Assembly: GCA_031265345.1 (NCBI GenBank)
Contig: JAISCU010000055.1
Location: 1-14,019, forward strand
DNA: 14,019 bases
Origin: Bifidobacteriaceae bacterium
GTDB taxonomy: Bacteria; Actinomycetota; Actinomycetes; Actinomycetales; WQXJ01
Direction of reading: 5' to 3'
A model generated the notes under the pieces. The model ran no database searches. It was not told the origin of the DNA and worked only from the letters and a program-made list of their open reading frames with translations. This document shows positions 7,240 to 14,019 of this stretch, one piece after another (position 1 is the first letter of the stretch; each line of letters opens with the position of its first letter). The translations under genes and the position numbers were made by a program.

Positions 7240-7500
7240 ATGAGCACGACTACAGTGCGCGTGTCGATGGAGGCGAGGGAGAAGTTGAGCCAGGTCGCTC
7301 GACGGCAAGGGGTCTCGGCGGCCGCCCAACTCGACAAGCTGATCGAAGACGCCTGGTGGCAGGCTGTGTGCGCGGCAGAGCGTGCCGCTGTGGTCGCCGA
7401 CCAGGCGAACCCGGCCGTGGCGGCCGAAGACGCTTTGTGGGAAGCGACTGTGTCTGATGGCATCGGGCCGGAGGGAACCGATCCGGATGGACTCGACTGA
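7240..7500 (+). CDS. Ribbon-helix-helix antitoxin (MazE/CopG-like)
   Basis: This 86-residue protein begins TTVRVSMEAREKLSQVARRQG, a beta strand followed by a helix, and continues with VSAAAQLDKLIEDAW as the second helix. This is the ribbon-helix-helix plan of dimeric DNA-binding antitoxins (residues ~4-40). The acidic C-terminal half (~45-86), rich in Ala, Glu and Asp, would be the flexible toxin-neutralising tail. Its 3' end overlaps the downstream MazF-like gene by 14 bp, the usual antitoxin-first order with translational coupling. It is expected to bind the toxin and repress its own promoter. The subfamily (MazE, CopG or ParD-like) cannot be settled by eye. Confidence 0.82.
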   Translation: MSTTTVRVSMEAREKLSQVARRQGVSAAAQLDKLIEDAWWQAVCAAERAAVVADQANPAVAAEDALWEATVSDGIGPEGTDPDGLD

Positions 7501-7846
7501 CGCCCGCCGGGGCCAACTCTGGCTGGCGGATCTGGGGGCGAACCGGGCCGGAGAGCTCGGCAAGACACGCCCGGTGGTCATCATGACTATGGACGAGTTG
7601 GTGCCAGGAAACCCCGACGACTTGTTGATCGTGGTGCCACTGTCCGCTTCGCGGGAGCCCACCTTCTTGCGGATCGAGATCATCGGGGTCGACGGCATCG
7701 ACCGGCCGAGCGTGGCGGTCGTGACATCGGCCAGGGCAATCGCCCGGAGCCGTCTGCGAGCCCATCTCGGGGAACTGCCCTCCGGCGTCCTGGCCGAAGT
7801 GACCCGCCGGCTCACCTGGGTGATCGGCGGCCCGCGAGCCCTTTGA
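7487..7846 (+). CDS. mazF: MazF/PemK-family toxin endoribonuclease
   Basis: This 119-residue protein has the MazF/PemK signature: RRGQLWLADLG (residues 7-17), G-ELGKTRPVVI (22-32), the strand IVVPLS (48-53), in which Ser53 sits where many family members have the catalytic Thr, and a C-terminal VVTSARAIARSRLRAHLGEL. MazF toxins cut single-stranded RNA at short sequence motifs and halt growth when the antitoxin is degraded. The ATG at 7487 was chosen over an earlier in-frame start at 7382 because the family fold begins right after it and GGAGGG (7470-7475) lies 11 bp upstream. It overlaps the antitoxin gene by 14 bp. The last residues are truncated relative to nothing obvious, so the protein looks intact. 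The RNA target sequence cannot be read from the protein. Confidence 0.88.
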   Translation: MDSTDARRGQLWLADLGANRAGELGKTRPVVIMTMDELVPGNPDDLLIVVPLSASREPTFLRIEIIGVDGIDRPSVAVVTSARAIARSRLRAHLGELPSGVLAEVTRRLTWVIGGPRAL

Positions 7847-8270
7847 CCCCGGCGTGGCGCTGCAGGCTGAGCTCATCCGTTCCCACCCTTGGACGATGCC
7901 GTCCCAAGACTTGAGCGGGAGACGCCCGGTCGGCATCGGCCACCTTTCACAGCGCCCATGGTTGGCGCTTTGGCCTGCGTGACGTGTCGAGCATCACAGT
8001 AAAACTACCTAGGTGTCCTGAGCCCCCGCGATTTGCTTCGCAATCTGCGCCATGCCTATGCTGGATGGACTACTCGGCGTAGCCCATTCGGGCTACATCG
8101 GTCACGTAGTAGCAGGTCAGAAGTGCACAGACTTGCACTAACAATGCCCAGCGACTTCGCCCTGAGGGTTTCCTTTGGGGCACCCTCACCCTTTCTGACC
8201 CGTGGGACGGGAGCGTTCGACGCGCCCGGAGAACGACAACGGCAGGTCAAGGGATTAGTGAGGGGCAACA
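7847..8270. other. 424-bp non-coding region before the pilin operon, rich in hairpins
   Basis: No credible gene is seen on either strand. Inverted repeats found by eye: AGCGCC/GGCGCT (7951-7956 and 7964-7969), possibly ending the toxin transcript; ACCTAGGT palindrome (8007-8014); GTAGCCC/GGGCTAC with a 4-nt loop (8079-8085 and 8090-8096); AGTGCA/TGCACT (8122-8127 and 8134-8139); and TGAGGGT/ACCCTCA (8163-8169 and 8182-8188). A weak promoter candidate is TTGCTT (8033-8038) plus TATGCT (8057-8062), which would give a 5' leader of about 200 nt containing the last three hairpins. I could not match it to a known riboswitch, including c-di-GMP-I. Confidence 0.5.
8079..8096 (+). other. Strong 7-bp hairpin in the operon leader
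   Basis: GTAGCCC and GGGCTAC are perfect complements around the loop ATTC. With the neighbouring AGTGCA/TGCACT and TGAGGGT/ACCCTCA pairs it forms a cluster of three stems within 110 bp of sequence upstream of the RCC1-like gene. It may be a leader-RNA element or simply an operator-type repeat. Confidence 0.5.
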
Positions 8271-10043
8271 GTGGCCAGGTACGGGGGACGAGCCAGCCTA
8301 CGTCAAATCAGGGTGCAGAGAATCTGGACTCTCATCGCGACCACCTGCGCGGTGGCGGTCGCTCTGGCGACCGTCGCGGGACCGGACCCGGCGGAGGGCG
8401 TCGGCGCGAAAGCCGTGGTTCCGGCCAGGCAACCGGTCGTCGCGCCGGGCGTTCTGCAGAAGCCGGGCAAGGTGGAGCAGCAATCGCGGAAGGACTATCG
8501 CTCGGTCGACACAGGGATCGGCGTGTGGGACAACACCGCTTACGTCTGGGGTTACGGCTCGGACGGGGTGTCCGGTGGAGATGGTTGGACGGGCGCGGAC
8601 CCGGAGGCCCATGACTATCCTCCGACCGCGGTGGAGAACCTGCCCAAAGGGATCATCGTCGACGTCGCGACCGGCATCTACAACATGAACGCGCTCGACG
8701 TGCAGGGTTGCGTCTGGGGCTGGGGCACCTACGGCTGGCATGACGGGTCGGGCAACCGGTTCTACGCTTACCCGCCGGTCAAGATCCGGGTCGGCGGCGA
8801 GTGGAACAACACGTCCAAGCCGCTGCTGTGCGACGCGCAGTTGATCTCCCGCACGGAGCGGGCGGGCGCCGCGATCACTAGGGACGGAACCGTCTATTCG
8901 TGGGGAATCTCAGCGATGGGCGGCCCGGGACCGGACAACGCCCTCAACAGGGTTGGTGCCAAGCAGGTCTCCGGCCTGCCGCCGGCTCAGATCGAGGGCA
9001 ATCGCCCGGTGGCTATCGAGGGAGGGAACGCGACGTTCTGGGTGCTGCTGGAGAACGGCGAGGTCTACTATTTCGGGAACGACGCTTACCTGTTGGGGGT
9101 CTACCACCACGAACGCCCCGACGGGGACGAGAATTACCCAGCCACCAGCGGCTATTCGGGCGGCCGGACGCAGGCTCAGATCAACGCCGGCCAGTCCCAG
9201 GTCGCCATGCGATCGAAGGGCCTGGCCCCTTGGTTCCGCGCCGCCAACCCCGAGGAGTACATAGTCCAGATCCATTCGGGCATCGCCTTCGGGGCAGCCT
9301 TGCTGTCCACCGGTCGAGTGCTGAGTTGGGGTTCCAGCACCACGATCGGCGCTTTGGGAAGGCAGTGCACGGGCAGCGACTCGCAGAAAGACGCGTGCGC
9401 GCGCAAGCCAGGATATGTCGACCTCGGCTCGAGCCAACCCAAGATCGTCTCGCTCTCCTGCGCCTTCACCGCTTGCGGGGCGTTGTCTGAGGACGGCGAT
9501 CTCTACGGCTGGGCGAAGACGGAGAGAAGCTACGAAGGATTGCCCGACTACCGGAGCGTGACCTACGACCCGGCGCACCTCGGGGCGGCGACACTACCGC
9601 AGGCCTCCTCCTTCGGCGGTCCCGGATCGGTGGTGCGCATGGCGAAGAACGTGACCGATTTCCTGGCCGGCCAAGGCTATTTCATCTGGCATCTGGAGAA
9701 CGGCGAGTACTGGAGCCGAGGCTACAACTCCCACGGTCAGCAGGGTCATAGGGGCGCCAACTACGGAGCCTATCCGGGGTTCTTCTTCGAGACGTTGACT
9801 CGACCGGTCTGGTTCTCCAAGCCCTATTACCGGGAATGCACTACTGGGGATCAGACGGGCGAGATCTACGACAGGCCCTCCAAATGGCCTGGGAACAACA
9901 TCACGTTCAAGTCCGTCAAACACCTCTACTTGGGAAACTTGAAGTACTACAACTGCGCCGACCTGAATGAGAAGAACCCCAGCGGCGCTTGGAAGAACCG
10001 TTTCACGCTCGACGAGTGCATAGCCGGAAAGTGCGGCTTGTGA
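8271..10043 (+). CDS. Secreted RCC1-like beta-propeller protein
   Basis: This is a 590-residue exported protein. The GTG at 8271 is preceded by GAGGGG at 5 bp. A basic N-terminus and hydrophobic stretch (~16-37) followed by small residues (GAKA near 45-48) form a Sec signal peptide; there is no wall-anchor motif at the C-terminus. From ~84 to ~500 it has about seven RCC1-type blades, each with the alternating phrase 'G-x-VYxWG': AYVWGYGSDG (90-99), GCVWGWGTYG (147-156), GTVYSWGISAMG (206-217), GEVYYFGND (263-271), GRVLSWGSS (348-356), GDLYGWAKT (409-417), GEYWSRGYNSHGQQG (478-492). RCC1 propellers bind proteins or other ligands. About 11 Cys residues, including CIAGKC near the end, suggest disulfides. 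The stop is 1 bp before the first pilin gene, so it is the first gene of the operon. Seven blades is my count by eye. Confidence 0.87.
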   Translation: MARYGGRASLRQIRVQRIWTLIATTCAVAVALATVAGPDPAEGVGAKAVVPARQPVVAPGVLQKPGKVEQQSRKDYRSVDTGIGVWDNTAYVWGYGSDGVSGGDGWTGADPEAHDYPPTAVENLPKGIIVDVATGIYNMNALDVQGCVWGWGTYGWHDGSGNRFYAYPPVKIRVGGEWNNTSKPLLCDAQLISRTERAGAAITRDGTVYSWGISAMGGPGPDNALNRVGAKQVSGLPPAQIEGNRPVAIEGGNATFWVLLENGEVYYFGNDAYLLGVYHHERPDGDENYPATSGYSGGRTQAQINAGQSQVAMRSKGLAPWFRAANPEEYIVQIHSGIAFGAALLSTGRVLSWGSSTTIGALGRQCTGSDSQKDACARKPGYVDLGSSQPKIVSLSCAFTACGALSEDGDLYGWAKTERSYEGLPDYRSVTYDPAHLGAATLPQASSFGGPGSVVRMAKNVTDFLAGQGYFIWHLENGEYWSRGYNSHGQQGHRGANYGAYPGFFFETLTRPVWFSKPYYRECTTGDQTGEIYDRPSKWPGNNITFKSVKHLYLGNLKYYNCADLNEKNPSGAWKNRFTLDECIAGKCGL

Positions 10044-10044
10044 G

Positions 10045-11181
10045 ATGCGTGGGCTATCGGGGCGTCGCGACCCGCGCGGCGAGGTAGGGGATCAGACAGG
10101 GGCCGAAACGGCCAACCAGACGACCAACGAAACCGGCACCACCCTGGTCGAATTGATGGTGTCGGTGGTGTTGCTGAGCGTCTTCTCGGTGGCGGTGGCG
10201 GTGGTCGTGACGAGCGGGACCGCCGCGAGCGCGGACAATCGGGCCAGGATCAGCGCGAACGGGTTGGGCCAGCGCGAGCTCGACATTGTGCTGGAGGAGA
10301 TCATGGCCTACGACTCGGCCGCGGCGACCTTGCGCGGTGAGGCCATAAACCCCAACTTGGCGGAGGAGATGAAGTTCGAGCATCTGCATCCAGGCGGGAC
10401 CGACCCGAATCCGGATTACCCCTTCAAGATGGACGGCGAGGCTTACCGGGTGGTGCGCACGGTCGCGCCGCGGACCAACACGGCGGGGACGAGTTGCCTC
10501 AGCGCCGGAACCGTGGTGGGGGACTTGGGCGACACCGTGACGGTGAGCGTGACCTGGGCGTCGATGGGCGCGGGGACGGCGCCGCACGTGGTCTCCGAGT
10601 TCGTCCCGCGGCATCGTGAGGCGAACACCGGGGAGGACCCGAACAAGGCGATCGTGGGTGTGCAGGTGTCCGGCCAGTCGGTCGACGGCACCACCGCGAG
10701 GGCGGGCATCAAGGTGACGATCAGCGGGCCGGGGGCGACCGGCGGGGTGCAGACCACCGACTCCCGGGGTTGCGCCGCGTTCGAGGTCGCTCCGCCCCCG
10801 GCGGGCGCCGACTACGACGTCCAGCTCTTGGGGCACGATGCCGCGCCACATGTCACGCCGTTGGGCCAGTCCCAACCGGTCAAGAAGCAGACCGGCGTCA
10901 CTCCGGGTTCCAGCGCGCTGGTCGCGTTCACCAATTACGACCACGCCGCGCGCATGATGGTGACGGTGGTGGGAGTCAACGAGTCGGTTCAGCAGGTGGT
11001 CCTGGAGCCGATGTTCTCCGGCGGCGGCGACACCATCTACGGAGCTATCAGCGGCGGCACCGCCAACTTCGAGTCGTTGTACCCCGGGTCGTACGTGGTG
11101 CGGGCGGGGCTCTCCGACCCGGTGGCGGTGACCCTCGCGCCGGGCGAGTACAAGACCGGAGTGGAGGTGGTGATCCCGTGA
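10045..11181 (+). CDS. Minor prepilin with PilV/PilW-like N-terminus and beta-rich C-terminal domains
   Basis: This 378-residue protein has a class III-type prepilin signal. A long 31-residue hydrophilic leader ends in Gly31, followed by TTLVELMVSVVLLSVFSVAV, with Glu at +5 and Thr rather than Phe at +1. Prepilin peptidase should cut after Gly31, and the helix would pack into a pilus. Residues ~60-195 are a pilin-like globular part ending in a predicted strand (VTVSVTWASM). Residues ~205-275 (GIKVTISGPG ... GCAAFEV ... YDVQLLG) look like a carboxypeptidase-regulatory/prealbumin-like fold, and ~300-378 like a second such module (GSYVVRAG). These C-terminal domains make it much larger than a typical minor pilin and suggest a tip adhesin or linker. 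The ATG follows the RCC1 stop by 1 bp, and the last bases overlap the next gene (GTGA). Confidence 0.85.
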   Translation: MRGLSGRRDPRGEVGDQTGAETANQTTNETGTTLVELMVSVVLLSVFSVAVAVVVTSGTAASADNRARISANGLGQRELDIVLEEIMAYDSAAATLRGEAINPNLAEEMKFEHLHPGGTDPNPDYPFKMDGEAYRVVRTVAPRTNTAGTSCLSAGTVVGDLGDTVTVSVTWASMGAGTAPHVVSEFVPRHREANTGEDPNKAIVGVQVSGQSVDGTTARAGIKVTISGPGATGGVQTTDSRGCAAFEVAPPPAGADYDVQLLGHDAAPHVTPLGQSQPVKKQTGVTPGSSALVAFTNYDHAARMMVTVVGVNESVQQVVLEPMFSGGGDTIYGAISGGTANFESLYPGSYVVRAGLSDPVAVTLAPGEYKTGVEVVIP

Positions 11182-11900
11182 GCGGCGACGCGCGCCGGGC
11201 CCGCCCGGACCCAGGCGACCGCGAGCGCGGCATGACCCTGGTTGAGTTGATCACGGTCATGGCGATTAGTTCGATCACGGTGGGCATGGTCGCGATGGTG
11301 ATGGTGTCGCTCGCCAAGCACGACGGCATCAACTTGGTCCGCCAGCAACGGACGGACCAGGTCAGGCAGGTCAGTTTCTGGCTGGGCGACGCCCTCAGCT
11401 ATGCGACGACCGACCAGCCGGAGGCCGGAGCGAAAGTGTTCGAGGAGGCGGGCGAGCACAAGATGACCTTCACCTCGGCGTTCCCGATCGAAGGATTGAC
11501 AACTAGCGGCACCCTCAGCGAGGTCACTTTGGTGTTGGGGGAGAAATGCTGGACCGGTGAGACGGACGGTCAGGACGGGCTGTTGCGGCGCTGTGTGCAT
11601 TCGCCGTTCGTGGACGCGGCCGGGGTCGCCCAGCCGATGTGCGATTTCGGCGAGACGGGTTGCAAGGACTTGTTCGACGATTTCCTGGTGGCCCGCAGCG
11701 TCGATGACGCCGAGGCGCTGTTCACCTATTACTTCGACACCGCTTCTGGTCTGGCCCCGAGCCATTCGGTGGGTCAAGCCCAGTTGGGGAGCGTGTCCGC
11801 CGTCGAGCTCAAAGTCACGGTGAATGGCGAGAAGCCGGAGGACAAGACCACGGCCACTTTGTTCAAGCGATATTCGATCAGCCAGTGGAGGCGATTGTGA
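11178..11900 (+). CDS. Minor prepilin, PilW-like
   Basis: This 240-residue prepilin-type protein has an 18-residue leader ending ERG, then MTLVELITVMAISSITVGMVAMVMVSL: Gly at -1, Met at +1 and Glu at +5. The rest is a globular domain of about 195 residues with four Cys residues (CW, CVH, CDF-ETGC). The GTG start at 11178 overlaps the previous stop in a GTGA junction and has GGAGGTGG (11163-11170) 7 bp upstream, which argues strongly for this start and for translational coupling. The ATG within GMTLVE would remove the leader and is rejected. In type IV pilus and type II secretion systems, PilW/GspJ-like subunits join a tip or priming complex; that role is assigned here by analogy. Confidence 0.86.
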   Translation: MSGDARRARPDPGDRERGMTLVELITVMAISSITVGMVAMVMVSLAKHDGINLVRQQRTDQVRQVSFWLGDALSYATTDQPEAGAKVFEEAGEHKMTFTSAFPIEGLTTSGTLSEVTLVLGEKCWTGETDGQDGLLRRCVHSPFVDAAGVAQPMCDFGETGCKDLFDDFLVARSVDDAEALFTYYFDTASGLAPSHSVGQAQLGSVSAVELKVTVNGEKPEDKTTATLFKRYSISQWRRL

Positions 11901-13882
11901 TGCGTCAGCTCAGAAGCCGTCTCGTGGCGAGGCGGCCGGCAGGAAGGGCGTGCAGGGTCGAGCGAGGCACGCGGCGACACGCCCCGCGAGAGGCGGGCGT
12001 CACCATGGTCGCGGTGCTGGCGTCCTTCACCATCGCGATGGTGATGGTCCTGGGCTCGTTGGCTTATCTGAGCGCTTCGACCAAGTATTCCCGTCACGAG
12101 CAGGATTCGGACCGGGCGCTGGCGGCGGCCAGGTCCGGGGTGGCGGATCTGCTGGCGCGCCTGAGGCTGGACCCCATCTACCTTGACGCCATGGCGACCA
12201 AAGCGGGCGTCGCGGGGACCTACTGCACCAACCCCGCGGCCGGTGGCCCCGCCTCGGAAGGGGACAAGTTCGCGACGGACTGCGGCTGGAGCCACACCCA
12301 ACCGCAGTGGGAGTCCATGGAGGGATCGGGCGGACACAAGCAGTACTACCACTACGCCATCGTCGATTACTCGCAGGCCAGCCACGACGTCGAGGTCATG
12401 GCCAGCGGCAAGGCGAACAACGTGGTGCGGACCGTGAAAGCGTCGATCTCTCCGGAGACGCCGCCCATGTGGCTGTATTTCTCCGACTACGAGGTGGCCG
12501 ATCCGACCGACCCCATCACCTATCCGCCGACCCCCACTGGCGATGGCTACTACGGCGGCACGCAACTGACCTCGGGCGCCTGCGGCGGGTCGGGGGCGGG
12601 CGGCGCCGCCGCCGAGGTCGACCTCGCCTACGCTTGGGAGCTGAAGCAACCGGACAACACGAAACCCGCCCGCGTGTACTCCAGCCCCACGGCTGCTGGG
12701 ATCCCCTGCAAGGAGCCGTCGTTCGAGAAGTGGGACGCCCTCGACGGGCCGGTCCATTCGAACGACACGATCAAAGCCAACGGCACCCAGTTCGGGGGCG
12801 ACTTCACGACGACCGATCCGAAGTGCAAGGGCGCCACTGCGGGCGATCCCGCCTCATGGCAAGCCTGCGTGAACGGGGGCTCCGTGCCGGTGGCGTTCTC
12901 GAGCCTGCCGAGGCACCGCACCAAACTGGACCTCCCCACGGTCGCCAACCCAGCGAACGAGTCCGCCCTGGGCACGGGCTGTTTCTACCAGGGACCGACC
13001 CGCATAATCTTGGAGCCCGGAGGCACCATGCGTGTCTGGTCGAAGCAGTCCGATCCCGCCGAAGTCAGGGCCGGCTGCGGTTCCATCGATGATCTGAGAT
13101 CGCCCGGTGGCGCGTCGGTGCCAGTGCCGGCGGATGGCCTGGTCTTTGTCGGGGAGGCGCCCAAGACGGGTCACCACCAAATCCCGGCGCGCGGCATCGG
13201 CGGGCCGTCGGGTCAAGAACTGCCGCTGGGCGACTACGACCCGACGGCCATGGTGCCGGGCCCGACCTCCCACTACACCGTGGAGCGCGCCATGTACAAG
13301 CGGGCCGAGCAGTACTCCGACATGGGCAACCTGTACGTCGAGGGGGAGCTGGCCGGGCAGCTGACGCTGGCCGCGCAGGGCACCATCGTCATCACTGGCG
13401 ACCTGCTGACCAAGGACGATGACACGGACATCATGGGCCTGACGGCCAGCGCCATCGAGATCTACAATCCGGTGGTGCAGGAGATCGGTTGGTCCTGCTA
13501 CGGGTCGCCGGTCCAGTGCACCGAGAAGGTGCCCACCGAAGCGAAGCGCGAGACGGGCTGGCCGAAGGACTACGACGGGAGCTCGGGCACGCTCAGGATC
13601 GAGGCGGCGCTGAACGCTAGCGCGGGTAGCTTCCGGCTGCAGAATTGGCGCGACGGCGGTCCGCTCGGCAAGCTGGAGGTCCACGGCTCGGTGGCCCAGG
13701 CGTTCCGTGGCGTGGTCGCCTGGGAGGATGATTCCGGCGCGCTGATCAGCGGCTACGAGAAGCGCTACACCTACAATGAGAAGCTCCGGGAGGGGCGCCC
13801 GCTGCTGTTCGGCCCCATCGGCAACGGCACCTGGGTGATCCGCTGGCAAGAAAAAGCGCACCCACCCGAAGCCGTCAAGTAA
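11900..13882 (+). CDS. Large PilX/GspK-like minor prepilin with C-terminal passenger, lacking Glu+5
   Basis: This is a 660-residue protein. The ATG at 11900 shares one base with the previous TGA and has GGAGG (11887-11891) 8 bp upstream; an in-frame GTG at 11885 is less well placed. A basic leader ends REAG (Gly33), followed by VTMVAVLASFTIAMVMVLGSL. The next helix, HEQDSDRALAAARSGVADLL, matches the PilX N-terminal pattern. Position +5 is Ala, not Glu, as in the GspK subunit that caps type II pseudopili. The large passenger ends in features I recognise from other actinobacterial PilX-like proteins: GTIVITGDLL (~494-503), IEIYNPV, LRIEAAL (~565), VHGSVAQAFRGVV, YTYNEKLR (~623) and a final W-I-W/EK segment. 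Several Cys residues support extracellular folding. It is the last gene of the operon, and its position and size suggest a tip or cap subunit. Confidence 0.86.
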   Translation: MRQLRSRLVARRPAGRACRVERGTRRHAPREAGVTMVAVLASFTIAMVMVLGSLAYLSASTKYSRHEQDSDRALAAARSGVADLLARLRLDPIYLDAMATKAGVAGTYCTNPAAGGPASEGDKFATDCGWSHTQPQWESMEGSGGHKQYYHYAIVDYSQASHDVEVMASGKANNVVRTVKASISPETPPMWLYFSDYEVADPTDPITYPPTPTGDGYYGGTQLTSGACGGSGAGGAAAEVDLAYAWELKQPDNTKPARVYSSPTAAGIPCKEPSFEKWDALDGPVHSNDTIKANGTQFGGDFTTTDPKCKGATAGDPASWQACVNGGSVPVAFSSLPRHRTKLDLPTVANPANESALGTGCFYQGPTRIILEPGGTMRVWSKQSDPAEVRAGCGSIDDLRSPGGASVPVPADGLVFVGEAPKTGHHQIPARGIGGPSGQELPLGDYDPTAMVPGPTSHYTVERAMYKRAEQYSDMGNLYVEGELAGQLTLAAQGTIVITGDLLTKDDDTDIMGLTASAIEIYNPVVQEIGWSCYGSPVQCTEKVPTEAKRETGWPKDYDGSSGTLRIEAALNASAGSFRLQNWRDGGPLGKLEVHGSVAQAFRGVVAWEDDSGALISGYEKRYTYNEKLREGRPLLFGPIGNGTWVIRWQEKAHPPEAVK

Positions 13883-13971
13883 CGGGGACGGTACCTTTCC
13901 ACGCTCACCGAGCCGTTTTCCACAGGCAGACCCGCAGGGCAGGCCCTGTGGATAACGGGTCCGTCCCCATT
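13883..13971. repeat. Inverted-repeat element with GGGGACGG ends and DnaA-box-like inner words
   Basis: The outer arms are GGGGACGG (13884-13891) and CCGTCCCC (13961-13968), with further similarity on both sides (AACGGGGACGGTACC against the complement AATGGGGACGGACCC). Inside are CCACAGG (13920-13926) and CCTGTGG (13945-13951), the inner arms of TTTTCCACA (13916-13924) and TGTGGATAA (13947-13955). The latter is an exact complement of the DnaA box TTATCCACA. The element begins immediately after the pilX-like stop, has no T-run, and resembles dispersed REP-type palindromes that use GGGGAC heads. It may also end the operon transcript. Confidence 0.6.
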
Positions 13972-14019
13972 ACATGCCCAGAGGCCCCGCGGACCCGCTT
14001 CGGACAGCGACAAGAGCCC

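Noticed and set aside
8001..8270. Possible c-di-GMP-I riboswitch before the pilin operon
   Set aside because: The conserved GEMM-type core and tetraloop-receptor sequences could not be found; only generic hairpins are visible.
8033..8614. Plus-strand frame of 193 codons starting in the operon leader
   Set aside because: It runs into the RCC1 gene in another frame, is Arg/Gly-rich, and has no domain. The GTG at 8271 has a good ribosome site and signal peptide.
10770..11177. Upstream extension of the second pilin frame by 136 codons
   Set aside because: It overlaps the first pilin gene in another frame, while the GTG at 11178 with GTGA coupling, a strong ribosome site and a normal prepilin leader fits far better.
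13883..14019. Replication origin suggested by DnaA-box-like words
   Set aside because: There are only two boxes, no AT-rich unwinding region and no dnaA, dnaN or rpmH genes in view.

Overview
The window is GC-rich DNA with high-GC third codon positions, tightly packed genes, several GTG starts, an LPxTG-type cell-wall anchor and actinobacterial-style type IV minor pilins. Together these point to a Gram-positive, high-GC actinobacterium. Genus cannot be fixed from the sequence alone. No rRNA, tRNA, CRISPR array, transposase or phage gene was seen.

Layout. (1) 3-3926 (+) is the 3' part of a very large cell-wall-anchored surface protein. It has four N-terminal invasin/Big_1-like Ig modules, six tandem ~92-residue Ig-like repeats that each carry a cysteine pair, a proline-rich wall-spanning stretch, LPFTG, a membrane helix and a basic tail. 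A hairpin terminator follows. (2) 4117-4842 (+) encodes an OmpR/PhoB-type response regulator. It converges on a membrane histidine kinase on the minus strand (5002-6552), and a strong 52-bp palindrome lies between them. They are a plausible two-component pair in an unusual tail-to-tail arrangement. (3) 6786-7846 (+) is a small stress/toxin-antitoxin island: a solo HicB-like protein with a C-terminal helix-turn-helix, then a ribbon-helix-helix antitoxin overlapping a MazF/PemK toxin. (4) 7847-8270 is a non-coding stretch with several hairpins. It leads into (5) 8271-13882 (+), a four-gene operon with junctions of 1 bp or less: a secreted RCC1-type beta-propeller and three prepilin-like proteins (PilV/PilW-like, PilW-like, and a large PilX/GspK-like protein lacking Glu+5). 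(6) 13883-14019 holds an inverted-repeat element with DnaA-box-like words.

Together the window is mostly cell-surface biology. A sortase-anchored fibrillar adhesin lies at one end, and a putative pilus-tip complex built from three minor pilins and a secreted propeller lies at the other. A two-component system and a TA module sit between them. The most interesting unit is the RCC1-propeller plus minor-pilin operon. Its likely role, display of a propeller ligand-binding protein at a pilus tip or its secretion by the pilus machinery, is an inference from gene order and domain content. Core pilus genes (ATPases, PilC, major pilin, prepilin peptidase) and a sortase are not in this window.
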